Source: Utricularia gibba
Taxonomy: Eukaryota > Streptophyta > Magnoliopsida > Lamiales > Lentibulariaceae
Reading direction: 5' to 3'
Assembly (NCBI GenBank): GCA_002189035.1
Contig: NEEC01000023.1
Coordinates: 372,001-436,000 of the forward strand
DNA length: 64,000 bases
Of the stretch, positions 1 through 14,127 are shown piece by piece. Position 1 is the first letter of the stretch, and every line of letters starts with the position of its first letter. The notes under the pieces were generated by a model that did no database searches, was not told the origin of the DNA, and saw nothing but the letters and a program-made list of their open reading frames with translations. Made by a program: the position numbers and the translations under genes.

Positions 1-452
1 AAAATGCTGGAGGTAGTAGAGGTAACTCCATTTATTGGCAGAACGATTTGTTGCGTGGATAAGTCATAGCCTCAAAAGAGTACACTAGATGTGGGACTAA
101 TAAGGCAGAGGACTTGGAAACTAGCGAGGAAAAGACATCGGAGGATGCATCCCATACGCCTTGAAAACATGGCATAAGCATCAAAGCTTGTTTTCACTAA
201 GCAATAAAGCATAGATGTCTGAGAATGTCTGCGGTTGGAAATGCTACATGATCATGTCCGAAGCTTTAAAATCTTTCTCTTTACATGGGAATTTGGGAAA
301 GCGGATCAGTAAACTTGAAATTGGAATGCATTTTGGAATACAAACGCTGCATTGATCAGATGATAACTAAATACACCATTGAAAACGGTAGCTAAATCAT
401 CGAATGGCAATCTATGAAGCAAAACGAGAATAAAAAAAAAAAAAAAACTAAC
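1..452. other. left-edge spacer / NFD6-like 3' flank
   Basis: Mostly AT-rich sequence with a poly-A run near 431-447. It lies downstream of the minus-strand NFD6-like exons and probably contains its 3' UTR, perhaps with a last exon or UTR intron. I see no convincing coding frame. Confidence 0.5.
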
Positions 453-814
453 TTAAACACCTTCCGGGAGCCAGCAAAAACCACTGCGGGAAACCGTCAG
501 CAAAGATGTCAACAACGCAGAAGCAGTGGCCGTGTGGTACGGATTCAATGACTCCAGGCACGCACTCAATTCAACTGGAGACCTTCACAATTAACTCAAA
601 ATTCTCAATAAAAAAAAAATCCAATCCATAAGCAAGTTTCTGTCCACAATAAAAACTGAGACGGTTACCTGAAAACACCGCGCCCCAGAGCGTGATTCCT
701 CGAGGGAATCTGGAATGGGGAAGAGCGAGCTGATTTCGGCTGAGAAGCGAACTTTGAGGCGGCATTACGCACAGTCGACGAACGTACGATGAATCTGGCG
801 GCGGAAATCACCAT
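453..814 (-). CDS. NFD6: NUCLEAR FUSION DEFECTIVE 6-like small mitochondrial protein
   Basis: Two coding exons are visible: 669-814 (ATG at 814) and 461-582, joined in phase through a GTAACC donor and a GTGAAG acceptor. The product is about 90 residues. Its N-terminus is rich in Arg, Ser and Ala with no acidic residues (starts [13 protein letters not shown]), as expected for an organelle presequence. Exon 2 carries the family hallmark [20 protein letters not shown] followed by WLPEG. In Arabidopsis NFD6 is a small mitochondrial protein needed for karyogamy. If the donor at 460 is not used, translation stops two codons later at 453-455; if it is used, a further exon towards position 1 changes the tail. 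The extent given is the read-through form. The family is clear; the exact C-terminus is not. Confidence 0.72.
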
Positions 815-1096
815 TTCGTTGTCTTCAACAGAATTCACGGTTGCGGAAGAAACCCTGAGCTAAAACCCTACCCGAGAAGCTGCCGATTTGACGACGAACA
901 ATTGGGCCGCATACGGCCCAATTCGTAAGGATGCACACAATTTTTTCTTGAACCAAAAGAAATCACAACAGTAGAATCCAGAGATGCTGGGGGAGCAACA
1001 AAACAAAAGACAACAACTTTTATTGCATTTTGCAAGAGGGATGGAACGAGCAGTTTCATGCCCCAGAAGCATACATAAATCCCAACAATGCATTCT
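815..1096. other. spacer between NFD6-like and TAT genes
   Basis: Short spacer holding the NFD6-like 5' UTR/promoter side and the 3' UTR of the aminotransferase gene, both on the minus strand. No other feature seen. Confidence 0.5.
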
Positions 1097-2982
1097 TTAA
1101 GCGGAGTGTCTCTTGCAGAAAGCTTTCACTCTGGTAAAGCCATCGTGGAGCAATGATGGCTCGACTGCAAATGTGATCCGCAGCCAATTCTTGAGTCCCA
1201 CAGCAGTCCCTGCAGCAAAGGCTTGTGCCATGTTTCTAGAGTCCAGAAAAGAGATGGATGGCTAGACAAGAAAGAACCCCAGAAGGGAAAGTTATGCCAG
1301 GAAATTTCACCTGGTAAAATAACAACAGATTCCTCCTTGGCTAGCTTCAAGCAAAAGTCTACATCATCTTCAATGCCGTTGAGGAGAGAAAGGTTAAGCT
1401 TCACCTGAGATGGAGAATTCGAGGATTTTGAATGAACTACGTGGAAAATCATGGTATTTTGATAACTGTGCTCACCATGGTAAACATGGATGCTTGAGGC
1501 TTGGATGGACAACTTAAAAATGGCGTCTCCTTGATAAGATCGTAGCATATCTCTGCAGCTTCTTTGAGCTTGTTTACAATTTTTAGGAAGAAATCACTCG
1601 GGGTGTCTTGTAAAATTCCTGTTGCTGCCCCCTTCAGAGGTTTTGTTAAACTTCAAAAGCTTAGTCCAGAGAGTTTTCATCTACTTAAACAATAAATGCT
1701 AAGAGATAGAAACGAGGAACCTGAACAAAGGTTGTCGGATCAAGACTAATATCCATGAAACCATCGATGCTCGCAAGGACCTGTTAACAACACTAACGCT
1801 TGTGAACACCGAATGACAAGAGATGCAACATAGGCAGTTGATTGAGAAAGTACCCCTTGCTTCGCAAGAATACCATCTGGATCATATGCAACAAGCCATC
1901 CAAGTCTCCAACCAGGAACCATCCATCTTTTCGATATTGACCCCATTGTTATCACCGGAGTAATTGATCCAAAAACTCCCATTGAAACAAATGGATTGTT
2001 TCCAAAGGTAAGGTGTCCATAAACTTCATCAGAAATCACTAGGATTCCAAGCTTCCTTGCGGTCTCCGCTATCTAGGACAAGCACAGGATGGATAAGAGC
2101 ATTTATCATGGCAATGTTTAAACTATGGCCACATTACATTAACTTAATCACCTTCTTCAAGTGTTCATACTTGAAAGAGTTCCCACAAGGATTCCCAGGA
2201 TTGATAATAACTATAGCCGCCGTATTCTCATCAGACACAGCTTCAACAGAAGCTAAATCCACTTCCCAATCATTCTCCGGAATCAGGTCATAATGGCGGG
2301 CTTCAAGATGAGAAAATGCGCATCGAGCTTCATAGTAAGGGAATCCTGGTCTCGGAAGCAAAATGTTGGCATTGGGACGAGCCATCACAGTTATAATTGC
2401 TTCTATTGCTTGATTGCAGCCAAAAGTCAGGAACACATTTTCTGGTGACAAATTGTATGGGAGATCTTTAGAAAGATACTCGGCTACTGCCCTGCACATA
2501 ACAGGTTGCTATTGCAATATATGTATGGGTAAAATCTGAACTATCAAAACAGTAGAATCTCAAGATCCATTATGAAAGGTACATTGAATCAGGAATCTAA
2601 CAGTTTTAGAGTTTTTGTTTCTTGGCCATTCACTTTACAAGAATTACAGCAGCCCACCAAGCAAAGGTTATCTACAAACACCCAATATTGAAAATTTAAA
2701 GCACCTGCGGGACTCGGCGACCCCGGCGGAGGGAGGATACCCGTTGAACTTTCTAGAGCGAAGGGCGGTGGAGACGGAATCCACAGCAACGGGGGTGGTG
2801 GAGAAGGATGGGTGAGAGGAGGGATCGCCGTGAGCCAGCGGAACAACGGGCCTAGTGTCACTGGAATCAAGATATGCGCTTACCATGTCGAGCGTACGTC
2901 TGACGGTTACAGTTGTCTTGAGCGACAGATTCTCATTCCCCTTGAAACGCCATCGCGTAGTTCCTGACCCTCCCTCCCCCAT
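1097..2982 (-). CDS. TAT: tyrosine aminotransferase (PLP class I aminotransferase)
   Basis: Converts tyrosine and 2-oxoglutarate to 4-hydroxyphenylpyruvate and glutamate, feeding tocopherol and plastoquinone synthesis and, in some plants, rosmarinic acid. Seven exons join in phase: 2705-2982, 2152-2491, 1854-2072, 1721-1780, 1476-1631, 1311-1404 and 1097-1209, giving 419 residues, the usual family length. Seen in order: N-terminal [11 protein letters not shown], the HGDPS motif, the substrate-side block [21 protein letters not shown], and the PLP-lysine motif SISKRW with the lysine near residue 254. The C-terminal block [15 protein letters not shown] is complete. No frame damage. The N-terminus lacks an obvious organelle signal, so a cytosolic enzyme is inferred. 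It lies head-to-head with the ERF gene, about 490 bp apart. TAT is favoured over a generic transaminase because similarity runs the whole length. Confidence 0.93.
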
Positions 2983-3470
2983 GGAAGAACTCCGGAGGCG
3001 CCTCTCCTCGCCGTAGACGGAATCTCTCAGATACCTTGGCGGCGATTCCGACCAGGCGCGGGCCACGTGAGTCCATTATTAGGGAAAATTTAATATCATT
3101 TTTCTGTGTATTTTTGCGGATTTGGGCCGGCCCAATTATGAACCGTAGGTGCGGATTCCATGGGAGCGTGTGCACCGTAAAAAGGGTACAGCCCGAGCCC
3201 CACGGTAGCGGCGCGTGCGGACCCAGGGTTGAGCATTAAAATTGAAGTGAGGGCTGCACTTTCCGTAGTCTCTCTCACCCCATGGGACGGCGGCCGCCGC
3301 GTCAACCATCAGTTGTCTAGGCTCACGCGCTTCACCCATCAACTACACCCCACGCGCCCCACAATTTTATCCCCCGTCCACCGCCTATAAAGACAAGGCT
3401 TTTATCCAGAGAACCGCTACATAGCGGGTTGGAAAAGTCGGTCTCGGCTCTTCGTTTTTCAAGGGGAAAA
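2983..3470. promoter_or_regulatory. shared divergent promoter region of TAT and ERF genes
   Basis: 488 bp separate the start codons of two divergently transcribed genes. The ERF side is GC-rich with a clear TATA box at 3386-3391. GCC-rich stretches near 3290-3300 resemble but do not exactly match the GCC box bound by ERFs. Whether the two genes share control is not visible from sequence. Confidence 0.45.
3386..3391 (+). promoter_or_regulatory. TATA box of the ERF gene
   Basis: TATAAA inside GCCTATAAAGAC, 80 bp upstream of the ATG at 3471, leaving a 5' UTR of about 50 nt. Spacing is typical for plant promoters. Confidence 0.6.
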
Positions 3471-4151
3471 ATGTCGATGAAGGCGAAGGAGATGGAGCAG
3501 TCCAGCGGCGGTGGCGCCGACGAGGTACACTACCGAGGGGTACGGAAGCGGCCGTGGGGACGCTACGCCGCCGAAATCCGAGATCCCGACAAGAAACGAC
3601 GCGTCTGGCTTGGGACCTTCGACACAGCAGAGGCGGCGGCCCGTGCGTATGATGCCGCGGCGAGGGAGTTCCGTGGCCAGAAAGCGAAGACCAATTTCTC
3701 GATCCCGTCGGAGACTGTGGCCCGGAGCCCCAGCCAGAGCAGCACCGTGGAGTCGTCCTGCGCCGACGTCAACAGCGACACGCGCCCACAGGCGGGGTTA
3801 AGTTTCACGCGCCGCCCAACCGATTCCTCCGTGGTCACCATCGCCGCCCACCACGCATACCCATTATTCGCATCCCAGCAGGCGCCGGTGATGTTCCTGC
3901 AGGCCAACACCAATACCCCCCAGATATTCCTCTTCCAGGCCCTCCCGCAACCGCCCATCTACAAAACGGCTGCCGCCCCTATCGTCGTCCCCGGAATTCC
4001 ACGCGGCGCCCCACTCGGCACCGATTCCGACACATCTTCCGTCGTCGATGAGAATCTCTACGATGGACCTGATCCGAGGAGGGTGCTGGATCTGGATCTG
4101 AATCAGCCCCCGCCTGTAGAAGCATCAGCCCTCAATCTTCAGGACACGTAA
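3471..4151 (+). CDS. class II ethylene-responsive factor (AP2/ERF with EAR repression motif)
   Basis: Intronless gene for a 226-residue nuclear transcription factor. One AP2/ERF domain spans about residues 20-77, with [34 protein letters not shown] and the terminal block [11 protein letters not shown]. Near the C-terminus, from about residue 206, LDLDLNQPP is an EAR motif of the DLNxxP type, which recruits TOPLESS-type corepressors. This architecture is ERF group VIII-a (ERF3/4/7-like repressors). I chose the ATG at 3471 because it is the first ATG after the TATA box; the frame is open further upstream but has no earlier ATG. By family, it would bind GCC-box promoters and repress ethylene, jasmonate or stress-responsive genes. 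The exact orthologue is not resolved. Confidence 0.93.
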   Translation: MSMKAKEMEQSSGGGADEVHYRGVRKRPWGRYAAEIRDPDKKRRVWLGTFDTAEAAARAYDAAAREFRGQKAKTNFSIPSETVARSPSQSSTVESSCADVNSDTRPQAGLSFTRRPTDSSVVTIAAHHAYPLFASQQAPVMFLQANTNTPQIFLFQALPQPPIYKTAAAPIVVPGIPRGAPLGTDSDTSSVVDENLYDGPDPRRVLDLDLNQPPPVEASALNLQDT

Positions 4152-5529
4152 ACAAAATTCCGATTGCCACCTTCTTCCGCCGGGGAAAAGCAACGCCTTT
4201 CTCCACCATCTTCTTCATCCAGCTTACAGTAAACCAATTAGATCTGAAATTAGGGACCCCCCCCCCTCCCCTGCTCCTGTTCCTCCTCCTACAGACCCGT
4301 CCCATGATCTGGAGGCAGCTTTATTCCCATCAAAGCCGTCAGCCCATCGGAAAAAAACTTCACCCAGACGAATATTCTGCTGTTCGTTCGTGTGGTTATG
4401 CAAAAGTTTCTGTTTTGTGACATCAAACGTGATCATGCACAGGAAATGTTTCTGTACGGTCAGGGGAGTAAATGAATATAACCGATTTTGTTTGGTGCCG
4501 AAACGTAATAAACCCGAAATAGAGTGCGTATTCCGGTAATTCTAAATACAATGTTACCGGCTGCGGTGGGGTCCACTATGGCCACACCTTCCTGTCTTAA
4601 AATATCACGGTCAAGGTGTTTGTCCACACGCATTTCAAACACACAAACCTTCAAATTTTCAAAAATTAAAATATTATTTATTATGCCATAATTTATATTA
4701 ATAATAAAATAGAGTACAACAAGACCATTTAATCTCAAAACAATGTAGAACCCATCCTCAACCACCAAAATTGTTATTATTTAATTTTAAAAATGAATAA
4801 ATAATCAAATACTAAAATTTAATAAAATCGAAAATTTATTTTCAGAATATTTTGTTTTATTTTTTTAAAAAAGGTTGTAATTCAAGATGGGCCCACAATT
4901 AAATGGGAACCAATCAAGCGGAGGGTGGAATAAAGACTTCACCTGTGCTTTTTGTTTGACCGGTTCATAGGGGAAGAAGAGGAGAGAGGGAGAAGCGAAC
5001 CGGGGGGTGGGGCGGTGGGGGGGGAATAAATTATTTCATTGAAGGGGGTGCGTGTGGGGCCCAGGTAGACAAAAGAAAAAGACATGTGGTTACCCAAGGG
5101 GAGGGGCGGGGCACATGTCGGCTAGGTGGCCGACGCCGCCTGCCGCCCCCTCCACCGCCTCCTTTTCATAAAATAAAATGAATTATAAATAATATAATTA
5201 TAAAATAGTCTTGGTGTATGAGTAATGAAAAAAATGGTTCGTATAAAATTAAATATTTGAAAAAAAAATAGGATTTTAAATCAGAAAAAAAAACAAAACA
5301 GGCTTGTTTTATTTGGGGAAAAGGAGTTGGACCCAAGAAATAGGCTTGGGGCGTCGCCGACAATCCAAACCTGATCCGACCCGTACGCCTGAAGCCCATT
5401 TCTATTTGGGCGTGTGTCTTCGATTTCAGCATGCTTGGGATTATGTCAGCAAATCCAACACACACAGAAGAAAGGGGTTTATTGGCAAACCCTAATTGAA
5501 CTCGCCGACAATTCTTGAAAATTCCAGTC
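4152..5529. other. AT-rich spacer between ERF and LDL2 genes
   Basis: Begins with the ERF 3' UTR, then AT-rich sequence around 4640-4860, a purine/G-rich patch at 4970-5060 and AT-rich sequence to about 5290. The last 200 bp probably hold the LDL2 promoter and 5' leader. No coding frame supported. Confidence 0.5.
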
Positions 5530-5539
5530 ATGCTTAACG

Positions 5540-5837
5540 GTGCGTTTTCTCATTTTGTGCATGTGTTTCTTCATTCCTTCATCGCGGCATAAATTTGCAA
5601 TCAGTTTATGGTACTGTGGAGGAATTCGGATTGGTGTTGCGTGTTTTCGTGTTTTCGTGGTGGTTTTACCTCCAACTCAGTTTTACTTGGAAGCGTAGTA
5701 TACTTGGAATTGATGACAAGAAGCAATATCCTGAAAATGTGTTTTCCTGATGGTGAAGGAGTTGGGAGTGTTTGCCTGCAGAAGGAATGCGGCTGTTGAT
5801 ATGATTTTCGATATATGATGTTGGCTTGAGCTTGCAG
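5540..5837 (+). other. probable 5' leader intron of LDL2
   Basis: A GTGCGT donor at 5540 and a TTGCAG acceptor ending at 5837 bracket a T-rich 298-nt stretch immediately before the LDL2 start. The exon before it contains ATG at 5530, which becomes in-frame with LDL2 after splicing. Confidence 0.45.
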
Positions 5838-5854
5838 GATTCTGTGGTAAAAGA

Positions 5855-8116
5855 ATGAGGGAGTCTAGGAGGGTATCAGCGTCTGATGAATCTGTTTTCA
5901 AGAGATCCTTGAGGAGGAAAACTAGCTTTACAAATTATGATGAGAATCTGATGGATGAGATGATAGATAGACATTTGGGCAGTGCATCGAAGAAGAAGAT
6001 AAAGAGTCAGGAAGAATTGGAGAAAGAAACTGAAACTGAGGCTTTAATCGCACTTTCACTGGGATTTCCGATTGATGAGCTGCTCGATGAGGAAATTAAA
6101 GCTGGAGTTGTCTCTGAACTGGGTGGGAAAATGCAGAACGACTATATTGTTGTAAGGAACCACATCCTTACGGAGTGGAGGAGCAATGTCACCATGTGGC
6201 TTTCCAAGGGGCAGATAAGGGAAACAGTGACTGCAGAGTGCGCCCACCTGATAAACTCAGCTTACGACTTTCTTCTTACCAATGGATATATAAATTTTGG
6301 GGTTTCGCCATTGTTCGAATCACAAATCTTTGACGAAACAACTGATTCGTCTGTTATAATAGTAGGAGCTGGACTGGCAGGGTTGGCAGCAGCAAGGCAG
6401 CTTAAATCATTTGGTTTCAAGGTGTTGGTTCTTGAAGGTAGGAACCGGCCTGGGGGTAGAGTTTATACTCAGAAGATGGGTCCAGAGGGGAAATATGCTG
6501 TAGTTGACCTTGGTGGTAGTGTAATTACTGGTATTCATGCCAATCCCCTAGGTGTTCTTGCTAGGCAGCTTTCCATTCCTCTCCACAAGGTGCGAGATAA
6601 GTGCCCTTTGTATAGGCCGGATGGCAAACCTGTTGACAAGAAGCTTGATTCTAGTGTTGAACTTGTCTTTAATAGGCTTCTTGACAAGGTAACCGAGCTT
6701 AGAGGAATAATTGGAGGATTTGCAGCTAATATTTCTTTAGGATCTGTGCTGGAAACACTCAGAAAATTGTATGGTGTTGCTAGTAAAGAGGATGAGAGGC
6801 AGCTTCTTGACTGGCATTTCGCCAACTTGGAATTCTCAAATGCTGGGAGCATTTTGAATCTCTCTGCTGCTTACTGGGATCAGGACGATCCCTACGAGAT
6901 GGGTGGTGATCACTGCTTTCTTGCGGGCGGAAATTGGAGACTGGTCAGATCGATGTGTAATGGCATTCCCATCATGTATAACAAGATAGTTGATACCATC
7001 AGGTATGGGAATACGGGTGTTGAGGTCGTTGTCGGGGACCAGATATTCCAAGCTGATATGGCCCTTTGCACCGTTCCCCTCGGTGTCCTTAAGAAAAGAA
7101 GTATTAGATTTGAACCCGAGTTACCTGAAAGAAAATTGGCAGCTATAGACAGACTTGGGTTTGGGTTACTTAACAAAGTAGCCATGCTGTTTCCCCATAA
7201 CTTTTGGGGTGAAGACTTGGATACTTTTGGAACACTAAATGAACACAGCCATCTTAGAGGCGAGTTCTTTTTATTCTACTGCTACCACACTGTTTCGGGT
7301 GCTCCCGTCCTTGTTGCACTTGTAGCAGGTGAAGCAGCGCAACATTTTGAAGGGGCAGAACCCATTTCTTCTGTTCATCGTGTACTGAACATTCTCAGGG
7401 GCATATTTGGCCCCAAGGGAATTCAAGTACCTGATCCTGTACAATCAATCTGCACTAGATGGGGGCAGGATCCGCTGTCCTATGGTTCATATTCACATGT
7501 CCGAGTGCAGTCTTCAGGATTAGACTATGATATCCTTTCAGAGAGCATTGACGGACGCTTGTTCTTCGGTGGCGAGGCCACAACCAGGCAATACCCTGCC
7601 ACAATGCATGGTGCATATCTTAGTGGCCTTAGAGAAGCTTCACGCATCCTCAAAGCCACCAGATCTCGAAAAATGAATCAAAGGAAGTATACGCAGAAGA
7701 ATATTCCCTCTGCCAGAGATGTGGTGCTTAACCTCTTCCAAAAACCTGACGTAGAACTAGAAGACTTCCATTTTGTGTTTGATCGGTTTTCCACTGACCC
7801 GAACTCCCTGGGTCTACTGCAAGTTACTCTAAGAAGGTGCTGCGATGACTATGACAATAACTGCAAATGCAGGGAGATTCGTGAACAGCTTTCTTTAGAT
7901 CCATTAGTGAAGCTTTATACAGTAATATCCCGTGCTCAGGCTCAAGAGTTGCTACAAGTGTCTGGAGGAAGCTCAGAGAGACTGACCTTTCTGTACAGAA
8001 ATCTTGAACTAAAGATGATGGGGATCGACACTCTGGGGCTCGTAGGCAGCACAGTAGCGAACAGTATTGCTAGCTCTCGACGAAGCCGGGGATGGTCGCG
8101 TACAGTTGTTGGATAG
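5855..8116 (+). CDS. LDL2: lysine-specific histone demethylase 1 homolog 2 (SWIRM plus FAD amine oxidase)
   Basis: An intronless 753-residue ORF. A SWIRM domain lies at about residues 60-155, with ALIALSLGFPIDELLDEE, YIVVRNHIL and LTNGYINFGVSPLF. The FAD-binding amine oxidase domain begins with VIIVGAGLAGLAAARQL at about 167-183, followed by the GG-motif RNRPGGRVYT. It ends with FFGGEATTRQYPATMHGAYL, which contacts FAD; the conserved lysine block LLNKVAMLFP is present. LSD1-type enzymes oxidatively remove methyl groups from mono- and dimethyl H3K4 in chromatin. Length and full-length similarity fit LDL2 better than the longer LDL1 or FLD. An acceptor (CTTGCAG, ending 5837) just upstream implies a 5' intron at 5540-5837. 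Splicing it would bring an upstream ATG at 5530 into frame and add nine residues; I kept the ATG at 5855 as the conservative start. Confidence 0.94.
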   Translation: MRESRRVSASDESVFKRSLRRKTSFTNYDENLMDEMIDRHLGSASKKKIKSQEELEKETETEALIALSLGFPIDELLDEEIKAGVVSELGGKMQNDYIVVRNHILTEWRSNVTMWLSKGQIRETVTAECAHLINSAYDFLLTNGYINFGVSPLFESQIFDETTDSSVIIVGAGLAGLAAARQLKSFGFKVLVLEGRNRPGGRVYTQKMGPEGKYAVVDLGGSVITGIHANPLGVLARQLSIPLHKVRDKCPLYRPDGKPVDKKLDSSVELVFNRLLDKVTELRGIIGGFAANISLGSVLETLRKLYGVASKEDERQLLDWHFANLEFSNAGSILNLSAAYWDQDDPYEMGGDHCFLAGGNWRLVRSMCNGIPIMYNKIVDTIRYGNTGVEVVVGDQIFQADMALCTVPLGVLKKRSIRFEPELPERKLAAIDRLGFGLLNKVAMLFPHNFWGEDLDTFGTLNEHSHLRGEFFLFYCYHTVSGAPVLVALVAGEAAQHFEGAEPISSVHRVLNILRGIFGPKGIQVPDPVQSICTRWGQDPLSYGSYSHVRVQSSGLDYDILSESIDGRLFFGGEATTRQYPATMHGAYLSGLREASRILKATRSRKMNQRKYTQKNIPSARDVVLNLFQKPDVELEDFHFVFDRFSTDPNSLGLLQVTLRRCCDDYDNNCKCREIREQLSLDPLVKLYTVISRAQAQELLQVSGGSSERLTFLYRNLELKMMGIDTLGLVGSTVANSIASSRRSRGWSRTVVG

Positions 8117-9201
8117 GTAGGCACAACACTCTAGCTCAGTGATGATTCCATCTGTTCCATGTAGAGGGCACAGCTGCTGCTAATCTTGAAACTGTGGAAT
8201 CAAGATGAGAAGTGTAGAATGATCTCCTCAACGAGTTGGATGATGTAAACATGCATTGAAGGCCAGTTGTTTCCCCGCAGCTTCTCTGTATTTTCCCCAA
8301 AGGATTCATGCAGTTCCCCTTGACGAAGATGCAGGGAAGCACCAAAGAAAGATCTCACAACAGCTTAGAGAATGGGAAACTTTTTGCAGAGAGTTCTCTA
8401 TCATAATAAGAGGTGATGCATTATTGATACCTGTCTTATGCTAACATTCACCGGCGAAGAGGCCAATTCAACAGAAAAGCAACTCGAGCTTCTCTTCTGA
8501 ATCCATCCGCCATTTTTGAAAGCAAGTCCGGTTCCTTGTCCTCGCGCCATTCCTGATTTCTGAGAAGGCGCCGTAATTGCTGTTCGGCGGCGGCAACTGG
8601 AACCTCCTCATCTCCTAGTCAACGGCGGTTGCGTTTTTCTAAATTCTCCATCCAAATCTGGATCGGCGGCATCCGCCGTTGACAAATTCGAAGGTTTATT
8701 TGTCCTCCGAGAGAATAAACCGACGAGCCTACGGCGGCGCCGGTGCCGGTGGCGGTTGACTGGTAATGGGCCGCTTGATGAATCAGCCGTGAGCCCAATC
8801 TAATTTAATATTTCACTATTAAACTAGTGTAAATTAAAAATTAGTTTTTTTCTGTTTGATTTTACTTTTTACGGCTACGTAATTACCAACCTGCATTAGC
8901 GTTGGGGCAATCCAATAATTACGCAATTAGTATCCTAATCAAATCTTCCCGAAATTTAAGCGGACGGTAAACGCTACAAAGTTATGGCCGGTGGCCCACC
9001 AGAGGCAGAAGTAGAGAAGATGAAGAAGAATTGAAGGGGAAAAAAAAGATAATTAATCAAAAAAAAGAAAAAACAAAACGCGGTGGGATTCCTTTCCCTT
9101 TCCACATGAATTGATAGGCCTGCGGCGGCGGAATTCGGTGGAACGGGAGATCGCAGCGGTTCATTTTCGTCGTTCGGATACACGTCTTGCTGAAAATAGC
9201 C
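8117..9201. other. spacer between LDL2 and AGD5
   Basis: LDL2 3' UTR, then a GC-rich patch with CGGCGG runs at 8500-8760, AT-rich sequence at 8800-8960, and the AGD5 5' leader with A-rich runs near 9040-9080. Only short unsupported frames occur, including a minus-strand frame of about 48 codons in the GC-rich patch. Confidence 0.45.
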
Positions 9202-12393
<3,192 letters not shown>

Positions 12394-13061
12394 CCGAGTT
12401 TGAAAATGGATCCCTGTAATAGCATACAAACCATACACAATGAAATTAATGACGCGGCTTGCTGCAGAGGTGCAGGTTTGTCATTGTCTGTATGGAGCAG
12501 CTACGATGCTCGTTTGCCTTCTTTCTGCTTGCTTTTGTTGCAAGGGGAACATGCTTTTCTTCTTCCTTTGTTCAGAACAGTGCTTCTTCTTAAATTCGAG
12601 TGTGGATAAGGAACTCTCCTGGTGTGCATATTTCACTATTCACCTAAAGGGCATGTACCAATTTGTCTGATCTGATCAAATGCTCATGCCATTCATTCTG
12701 CTCTAGGCTCCAAGTTGTTCGAAACAAGTCCAGTTCATTACAGTTTCCAGCATGAATTTGCTCTTGCCCATGATCCTGTCTCTGTGCTTATCCATTCTGA
12801 CTCAATGGGTTGGTTGTAAAGGTTTTGAGCAGAAGCAGAAGAAGCCGTCGACGCCGCGGCGTGGCCCCAGGTGGGGCGGCGCCGCAACCGGAATGGATAC
12901 CTGCCACAGCCATCCGATACCCGCAGGTCTCTGCGATTGATTTGTTACACAATTCAGAGGCAAATTGCACACATTTCACATGGTCTTATTGCCGGAAAAA
13001 GGGGAAATTTCTCACTAATTTAGGGTTTCAGAAGCAAGAAGAATATACAGGAAGGGGGTCA
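12394..13061. other. spacer between AGD5 and the wound-induced gene (convergent)
   Basis: Two 3' ends face each other here. It holds the AGD5 3' UTR, with stacked short open frames but no conserved motif, and the 3' flank of the minus-strand wound-induced gene. Nothing else seen. Confidence 0.45.
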
Positions 13062-13336
13062 TCAGTTAGGACCCCAACAACTCAAATACATAACTTGTCT
13101 CAACGACTCCTCCGATTTCTTCAGTCTCTCGTTGCTCTTCTTACTGTGAACGACGGCGGAGGTGGACGCAGAGATGCTGTGCGTCTGCGCCGTGTAGGAC
13201 CTCAGATTGTTCTTGGCGTGCTGTTGCAGAACCCTCAAAGTGTGATTCCACCTGCAGAAGCCCATCTCCTTCATCGCCTCCACCGCCAGAACCCAGCTCC
13301 GGCCACCAGGGAAGACACTCTTTGCGTGGAACTCAT
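13062..13336 (-). pseudogene. wound-induced DUF3774 protein gene, frame disrupted near the start
   Basis: The C-terminal two thirds is a classic wound-responsive small protein of unknown function: WVLAVEAMKEMGFCRWNHTL, LQQHAKNNLRSY, KKSEESLRQVMYLSCWGPN. Family members begin MSS and are about 80-95 residues. The matching ATG at 13336 (MSSTQRVSS) lies about 50 bp below a TATA box at 13381-13386, but its frame ends in TGA after 21 codons, while the conserved part is in another frame. An in-frame ATG at 13380-13382 overlaps the TATA box and so is an unlikely start. Either a small indel occurred around 13280-13300, or the assembly is wrong there. A diverged paralogue follows about 0.8 kb upstream on the same strand. 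Confidence 0.65.
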
Positions 13337-14127
13337 CTCTCCGAATGCTTTGGATGGGAAACAGACGAGCACGGAAGCGCATTATACAGAGGGAGGGAGA
13401 GGGTGCCGCCGCACACCGGTTCGATCCATCGAACGTGGTTTCAGCGACTCGGTTTCGCGGGAATTCGGACAAACCACTAGCGGGGCCCACTCTCCACGTG
13501 CTGGCGGCTCTCTTCTAACCACAAGCGCCACATGGGCCGTGGTGCAAAAGGCCCAGTACAGAAGCTTCTGAGAACTGGAGCTTCTTCCATACCGCACGAA
13601 AGGAAATTGCCGTGTCCGCGAGTCTGTGTGCGCGGATTCGTATTTCATATTATAATTTATGTTTTTTTTAAAGAAAATGTATGTAAATGGATTTCTGCAT
13701 CCAAAATTGAAATTTTTTTTATGAATATTAATTTTTATAATTTTCTATAAAATTCTTGTGTTCGTAAATATTTTCTTTTTTTTTTTAAAAATGTTACCTT
13801 CTCTCATAATTTCATATTACAAATGTTGAAATTTCAAATCATTTCCTTAAATTAATTTTTTAAAATTTTGTTAGTATTTTCATTCAAAAAAGGTAATGAA
13901 TACTAAATCAACGTTAGAAGATTATATACTGTCACTTTTTTTCTCATATATTAACATAAAAAATTTACATATAAAATGATCAATTTTTTTTATACAACGC
14001 ATAGTCAATTTTCTATTTCATCAGGTTGTTGTGATGTAAATCCTTTGCTACATGCCGATGTACGGTTTCAGACACACCACCCGCACAAACGTACAGACTA
14101 CAGAGGAAGAAGCACAATGGCATGACA
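13337..14127. other. spacer between the two wound-induced paralogues
   Basis: Contains the TATA box and promoter of the first paralogue (minus strand), then a strongly AT-rich stretch at 13630-14030. No coding frame beyond shadows of the paralogue. Confidence 0.5.
13381..13386 (-). promoter_or_regulatory. TATA box of wound-induced gene 1
   Basis: Minus-strand TATAAT in CTGTATAATGCG, about 50 bp upstream of the family-typical MSS start at 13336. Confidence 0.45.

Noticed and set aside
8256-8444. Short ORF downstream of LDL2
   Set aside because: No similarity or promoter signal; sits in the LDL2 3' UTR.
12810-13571. 253-codon plus-strand ORF
   Set aside because: It runs antisense through the wound-induced gene, lacks any domain, and is explained by its GC-rich content.
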